DNA from: an uncultured Christensenella sp.
GTDB taxonomy: Bacteria; Bacillota; Clostridia; Christensenellales; UBA1242
Reading direction: 5' to 3'
NCBI GenBank assembly: GCA_905212505.1
Contig: CAJMEO010000033.1
Location: 1-5,415 of the forward strand
DNA length: 5,415 nt
Position numbers and translations under genes: made by a program. The notes below the pieces were generated by a model, which was not told the origin of the DNA, did not search any database, and worked only from the letters and a program-made list of their open reading frames with translations. Shown here piece by piece: positions 1 to 5,415 of the stretch; position 1 is the stretch's first letter; each line of letters begins with the position of its first letter.

Positions 1-663
<663 letters not shown>

Positions 664-671
664 AATTTTTT

Positions 672-677
672 AGGAGA
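672..677 (+). promoter_or_regulatory. Ribosome-binding site of gatC
   Basis: AGGAGA lies four bases before the ATG at 682 and fixes that codon as the gatC start. It sits almost at the predicted 5' end of the mRNA, so the leader is little more than this site. Confidence 0.8.
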
Positions 678-681
678 TACT

Positions 682-966
682 ATGGAGATTACAACTGAAT
701 TAGTAAAACATTTAGCCGATCTTTCAAGGCTGAATTTTAGTGATGAAGAAATTGAAAATTTTAAAAATGAATTTTCAAGGACTCTTGCAAATATTGATGA
801 ACTTCAAAGTGTAGACACAACCAATGTTCAAAATTTTGATAAAATTGTTGATGCGAGAAGTTTAAGAGAAGATGAAATAAAGCAGGGATTAGACACAAAA
901 AGTGTGATTTTGAATGCACCAAAAAGCAAAGGAACAAGCATTGTTGTTCCAAAGGTGGTGGACTGA
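682..966 (+). CDS. gatC: Asp-tRNA(Asn)/Glu-tRNA(Gln) amidotransferase subunit C
   Basis: This 94-residue protein has the usual GatC length (about 95). It carries the family pattern: an N-terminal helix with VKHLADLSRLNFSDEE, a second helix ending in LANIDELQSVDTTNV, then an extended tail with the LREDE motif and a C-terminal APKSKGTSIVVPKVV segment. GatC is the small non-catalytic subunit that wraps around GatA and GatB and stabilises the GatCAB complex in the cytoplasm. That complex amidates mischarged Glu-tRNA(Gln) or Asp-tRNA(Asn). It is the first gene after the promoter at 635–663, and its stop TGA overlaps the gatA ATG by one base, so the two are probably translationally coupled. Nothing looks damaged. 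Confidence 0.95.
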   Translation: MEITTELVKHLADLSRLNFSDEEIENFKNEFSRTLANIDELQSVDTTNVQNFDKIVDARSLREDEIKQGLDTKSVILNAPKSKGTSIVVPKVVD

Positions 967-2408
967 TGGAAAGTGTTTTAAATTTAAGTTTATTTGAAAT
1001 AAGCAGTCTTTTGAAACAAAGAAAAATTACAAGTTTGGAACTAACAAAACTTTGTTTTGAAAATATCAAAAAAAATTCTCATCTTAATGCTGTTTTGTCT
1101 TTGCGTGAAGAAGATGCCTTGAAAGAAGCAATTGAAGCCGACAAAATTCTTGACGAGGGCAAGGGTTCACACTTAACAGGTGTTCCAATTATAATTAAAG
1201 ATAATATCAATTTAATTGGCACAAAAACCACCTGCGCAAGCAAATTTTTGGAAAATTATGAAAGCGTTTATGATGCTTGTGTTGTTGAAAGATTAAAATC
1301 TTTAAATGCAATAATTTTGGGAAAAGCAAACATGGATGAATTTGCCATGGGAAGTTCAAACGAAAACAGTGCTTTTGGGGCTTGCCTAAATCCAATAGAT
1401 AACACACGTGTTACTGGTGGAAGTAGTGGGGGCAGTGCATGCAGTGTTAAGGCGAATTTATGCTTTGCTTCGCTTGGAAGCGACACTGGTGGGTCAATAC
1501 GTCAACCTGCAAGTTTTTGCGGCGTTGTTGGGCTTAAACCAACCTATGGCTTGGTTTCAAGATATGGTTTGGTTGCTTTTGCTTCAAGCCTAGATCAAAT
1601 TGGGCCTTTCACAAAAACTGTAAAAGACAGTGCAATTATGCTTAATGCTATTGAGGGCTTTGATGAAAGAGAATTCACAAGTGAAAAACGTGAAAAGGTT
1701 GATTATTTAAAAAATCTTAATTCGAGCGTAAAAGGTGTTAAAATTGGTGTGCCAACAAACTTTTTAAGTATGGGCATGGATGAAAGCGTGAAAAAAGCAA
1801 TAGATGGGGCCATAAAGTTTTTTAAAGATAATGGGGCGGAAATTGTTGAAATTAAACTTGACAACATTGATAAATCTTTAAGTGCATACTACACAATTTC
1901 AAGTGCTGAAGCATGCAGTAATTTGGGTCGTTTTGATGGAATAAGGTTTGGCAGAAGAGCAGAAAATTGCTCTGACCTTGCTGAATTATACTATAAAAGC
2001 CGAACTGAAGGTTTTGGAAAAGAAGTTAAACGAAGAATAATGCTTGGAAACTTTGTTTTGTCAAGCGGATATTATGACGCTTATTACAAAAAGGCAAAAG
2101 CTGTTCAAAATTTAATTAAATCCGAATTTAATAAAGCCTTTGATAAAGTTGATGTGATTTTATCACCAACATCACCATTCACAGCATTTAAAATTGGCGA
2201 AAAAATAAACGACCATATAAAAATGTATCTAAGTGACATATACACAGTTCCTGTGAATATTGCTGGTCTTCCTGCTATTAGCATTCCTTGTGGGAAAGAC
2301 GAAAACAACATGCCAATCGGACTTCAACTTATTGCAAATAAATTTAATGAACAAACATTATTTAATGTGGGTGACTTTTTTGAAACAAACAAAGGGGGAA
2401 ACAATTAA
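966..2408 (+). CDS. gatA: Asp-tRNA(Asn)/Glu-tRNA(Gln) amidotransferase subunit A
   Basis: This 480-residue amidase-signature enzyme is full length (family about 485). GatA hydrolyses glutamine and passes the ammonia through a tunnel to GatB. The Lys–cis-Ser–Ser triad is visible: Lys78 in PIIIKDN, Ser153 in VTGGSSGGSA and Ser177 in GSDTGGSIRQPA, with the 24-residue serine spacing typical of the family. Other GatA hallmarks are GKANMDEFAMGSSNE (119–133), GLKPTYGLVSRYG (189–201), the SSAEACSNLGRFDG region and the C-terminal AGLPAISIPCG segment. The ATG at 966 overlaps the gatC stop and is preceded by an AAAGGTGG site (951–958) inside gatC. The stop overlaps the gatB ATG by one base. The gene appears intact and functional. 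Confidence 0.97.
   Translation: MESVLNLSLFEISSLLKQRKITSLELTKLCFENIKKNSHLNAVLSLREEDALKEAIEADKILDEGKGSHLTGVPIIIKDNINLIGTKTTCASKFLENYESVYDACVVERLKSLNAIILGKANMDEFAMGSSNENSAFGACLNPIDNTRVTGGSSGGSACSVKANLCFASLGSDTGGSIRQPASFCGVVGLKPTYGLVSRYGLVAFASSLDQIGPFTKTVKDSAIMLNAIEGFDEREFTSEKREKVDYLKNLNSSVKGVKIGVPTNFLSMGMDESVKKAIDGAIKFFKDNGAEIVEIKLDNIDKSLSAYYTISSAEACSNLGRFDGIRFGRRAENCSDLAELYYKSRTEGFGKEVKRRIMLGNFVLSSGYYDAYYKKAKAVQNLIKSEFNKAFDKVDVILSPTSPFTAFKIGEKINDHIKMYLSDIYTVPVNIAGLPAISIPCGKDENNMPIGLQLIANKFNEQTLFNVGDFFETNKGGNN
2391..2400 (+). promoter_or_regulatory. Ribosome-binding site of gatB inside the end of gatA
   Basis: AAAGGGGGAA lies about eight bases before the ATG at 2408 and supports the start that overlaps the gatA TAA (TAATG). 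It suggests gatB has its own strong initiation as well as coupling to gatA. Confidence 0.6.
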
Positions 2409-3841
2409 TGGAATTTGAACCAGTAATAGGTCTTGAAATTCACAGTGAACTTAAAACCAATTCAAAAAATTTTTGCAGTTGCCAAAATAAGTTTGGTGCA
2501 CAGTCAAACAGTAAAGTTTGCCCCGTTTGTCTTGGTCTTCCGGGAGCTTTGCCTGTTCCAAACAAAAAAGCCTTTGAATTTTGCATAAAAGCCGGACTGT
2601 CGTTTGAATGTGAAATTAACGACATGGCAATTTTTGAAAGAAAGAACTATTTTTATCCTGACCTTCCAAAATCATATCAAATTTCACAACTTGAAAAACC
2701 TATTTGTCTTGGTGGAAAAATTGTTTTTGATGATGATAATGGAAATGAAAAATTTATCAGACTAAACAGAATTCATCTTGAAGAAGATGCCGGGAAATTG
2801 GTTCATGATGGCATGTTGAATGCAAGTTTGGTTGATTTAAACAGATGCAGTGTCCCACTGATTGAAATTGTAACAGAACCTGATATTAAAAGCAGCAGTG
2901 AAGCGGTTAAAGTTTTGGAAACAATAAAAGAAACCTTAAAATATATTGAAGTTTCGGATTGTAAAATGCAAGAAGGAAGTTTAAGATGCGATGTTAACGT
3001 TTCAGTTCGTGAAAAGGGAACAAATAAGTTAAATAATAGAACAGAAATGAAAAATCTATCAAGTTTTAAAGCCGTGCAAAGAGCAATAGACTATGAAATT
3101 TCACGACAAATAAAGTTATATGAAAGCCGAAAGCCCGTTGTAACACAAACTCTTAAATGGGATGACGAACTTGGCGAAAATATTGGTTTAAGAAGCAAAG
3201 AGGGAAGTAATGACTATAAATATTTCCCAGACCCAGATCTTCTTCCAATAAAAATAGAAAAAAACTATGTTGAAGAAATTAAAAATAATTTGGCAAGGCT
3301 TCCAAGAGTTAGAAGGAAGGAATACACTCAAATTCTTGGTCTTCCTGAATATGACGCAAAAGTTTTAACTAATGATAAAAAGATAAGTGACTTTTTTGAA
3401 CAAACAATCAAAAAATTTAACAATCCAAAACAAGTATCAAACTTTATTATGAGTGATATTTTAAGATTAATTAAGCAAAACGAGTTGAATTTGGAAGAAA
3501 ATATTACAATTTCTGTTGACAATTTCGTAAAATTGCTTAAAATGTTAGATAGAAAAGAAATTACAAGAACAACTGCAACAACAATTTTGGAAAATGTTTT
3601 TGAAACAAATGAAGATGTTGAAGCATGTGCTGAACGACTTAACCTTAAAATTTCTGACAATGAAGATGAAGTTAGACAAGTAGTTATAAGTGTTATAGAA
3701 GCAAATCCTCAAGCGGTTAGCGACTATAAGGCAGGAAATGAAAGAACAATGACTTTCTTTATGGGGCAAGTTATGAAAGCGTTAAAAGGCAAAGCAAAAC
3801 CCGATGTTGTTTCAAAACTGATAAGAGAAAATATAAAATAA
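2408..3841 (+). CDS. gatB: Asp-tRNA(Asn)/Glu-tRNA(Gln) amidotransferase subunit B
   Basis: This 477-residue protein is full length for GatB. GatB binds the mischarged tRNA, activates the Glu (or Asp) carboxyl group with ATP as a phosphoryl intermediate, and amidates it with ammonia delivered from GatA. The N-terminus has the family opening FEPVIGLEIHSEL and the four zinc-site cysteines Cys23, Cys25, Cys38 and Cys41 (CSC…CPVC). The cradle domain shows IHLEEDAGKL, SLVDLNRCSVPLIEIVTEPD, LRCDVNVSVR and NDYKYFPDPDLLP. From about residue 330 onward come the helical and YqeY-like tail domains that recognise the tRNA body, ending in PDVVSKLIRENIK. It is third in the operon, overlapping gatA by one base. 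No frameshift or missing key residue is seen. Confidence 0.97.
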   Translation: MEFEPVIGLEIHSELKTNSKNFCSCQNKFGAQSNSKVCPVCLGLPGALPVPNKKAFEFCIKAGLSFECEINDMAIFERKNYFYPDLPKSYQISQLEKPICLGGKIVFDDDNGNEKFIRLNRIHLEEDAGKLVHDGMLNASLVDLNRCSVPLIEIVTEPDIKSSSEAVKVLETIKETLKYIEVSDCKMQEGSLRCDVNVSVREKGTNKLNNRTEMKNLSSFKAVQRAIDYEISRQIKLYESRKPVVTQTLKWDDELGENIGLRSKEGSNDYKYFPDPDLLPIKIEKNYVEEIKNNLARLPRVRRKEYTQILGLPEYDAKVLTNDKKISDFFEQTIKKFNNPKQVSNFIMSDILRLIKQNELNLEENITISVDNFVKLLKMLDRKEITRTTATTILENVFETNEDVEACAERLNLKISDNEDEVRQVVISVIEANPQAVSDYKAGNERTMTFFMGQVMKALKGKAKPDVVSKLIRENIK

Positions 3842-3846
3842 GGAGA
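3841..3846 (+). promoter_or_regulatory. Ribosome-binding site of rpoZ
   Basis: AGGAGA begins at the last base of the gatB stop codon and lies five bases before the ATG at 3852. It supports an authentic short gene here even though the product is only 63 residues. Confidence 0.8.
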
Positions 3847-3851
3847 TTAAT

Positions 3852-4043
3852 ATGTTATTAGAACCACCAGTAGAAGAATTGGTTGATATTGTTGGAAACA
3901 AATACAAACTTTGCAATTTAACTGCAAGAAGGGCAAATGAAATTCAAAAAAAGAATTTGATTGACCATGTTGAAAGCACAGATAACGAACTTTCAATTGC
4001 CGCAAAAGAAGTTTATGACAAAAAAATTGTTCCAAATGAATAG
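3852..4043 (+). CDS. rpoZ: DNA-directed RNA polymerase omega subunit
   Basis: This 63-residue protein matches the omega pattern: an N-terminal PPVEELVDIVGNKYKL segment, the NLTARRANEIQK helix (the conserved region that contacts the beta' C-terminus), and a later LSIAAKEVYDKKIV stretch matching the usual 'ai.EI..gKI' ending. Omega helps fold and assemble the beta' subunit of RNA polymerase and is usually dispensable. The length is at the short end for Firmicutes (about 65–75 residues). In Firmicutes rpoZ commonly sits between gmk and coaBC–priA; here it follows gatB and is followed after two bases by a priA start, so part of that neighbourhood is kept without gmk or coaBC. The strong ribosome-binding site and operon spacing support it. 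Confidence 0.88.
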   Translation: MLLEPPVEELVDIVGNKYKLCNLTARRANEIQKKNLIDHVESTDNELSIAAKEVYDKKIVPNE

Positions 4044-4045
4044 TT

Positions 4046-5415
<1,370 letters not shown>

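Noticed and set aside
761..1069. Reverse-strand open frame opposite gatC and gatA, and similar ones opposite gatB and rpoZ
   Set aside because: These lie opposite well-conserved genes, have low-complexity Phe/Leu/Cys-rich translations and no ribosome-binding sites; they are shadows of the real genes.
1408..1593. Forward 61-residue frame within gatA
   Set aside because: It is an alternative frame of the conserved amidase-signature region, with no start signals of its own.
3516..3545. TTGACA inside gatB as an internal promoter
   Set aside because: No acceptable –10 box lies 16–18 bases downstream, and the sequence is ordinary gatB coding DNA.

Overview
The window reads as low-GC Gram-positive (Firmicutes-like) housekeeping DNA, probably from an uncultured Clostridia- or Bacilli-type organism. 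The signs are AT-rich codons, strong AGGAGA/AAGGTGG ribosome-binding sites, a canonical sigma-A-type promoter, and the order ligA–gatC–gatA–gatB–rpoZ–priA. No reading frame needs TGA as a sense codon, so the standard code fits. All genes lie on the + strand. I see no RNA gene, transposon, CRISPR array, clear terminator or intergenic gap over 300 bases.

Layout. Positions 1–638 are one open frame, already open at the left edge. Its first ~395 bases encode an unrecognised, helical, charged segment of higher GC. From about 396 it encodes the C-terminal BRCT domain of NAD-dependent DNA ligase (LigA). A strong promoter (635–663) overlaps the ligA stop codon and opens a tightly packed operon: gatC (682–966), gatA (966–2408), gatB (2408–3841), rpoZ (3852–4043), then an open frame at 4046–5245. 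The first ~140 residues of that frame are the N-terminal DNA-binding region of primosomal helicase PriA, and the remaining ~257 are the C-terminal two-thirds of the peptidoglycan enzyme MurD. Enolase (eno) starts inside the murD tail at 5235 and runs off the right edge.

Function. GatC, GatA and GatB together form the complete tRNA-dependent amidotransferase that makes Gln-tRNA(Gln) and/or Asn-tRNA(Asn). RpoZ is the RNA polymerase omega subunit. LigA and PriA belong to DNA replication and repair, MurD to cell-wall precursor synthesis, and enolase to glycolysis.

Main caution. Both compound frames (unknown::LigA-BRCT and PriA::MurD) join the middle of one gene to the middle of another, and ligA, priA and murD are normally essential or important single-copy genes. 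The simplest reading is that the sequence is a mosaic: an intact central block (~396 to ~4465) with foreign or distant DNA joined on each side at AT-rich or repetitive junctions. Assembly or amplification chimerism is the leading explanation. Genuine rearrangement or gene fusion is possible but less likely. I found no convincing new biological system; the two in-frame junctions are what most need checking.
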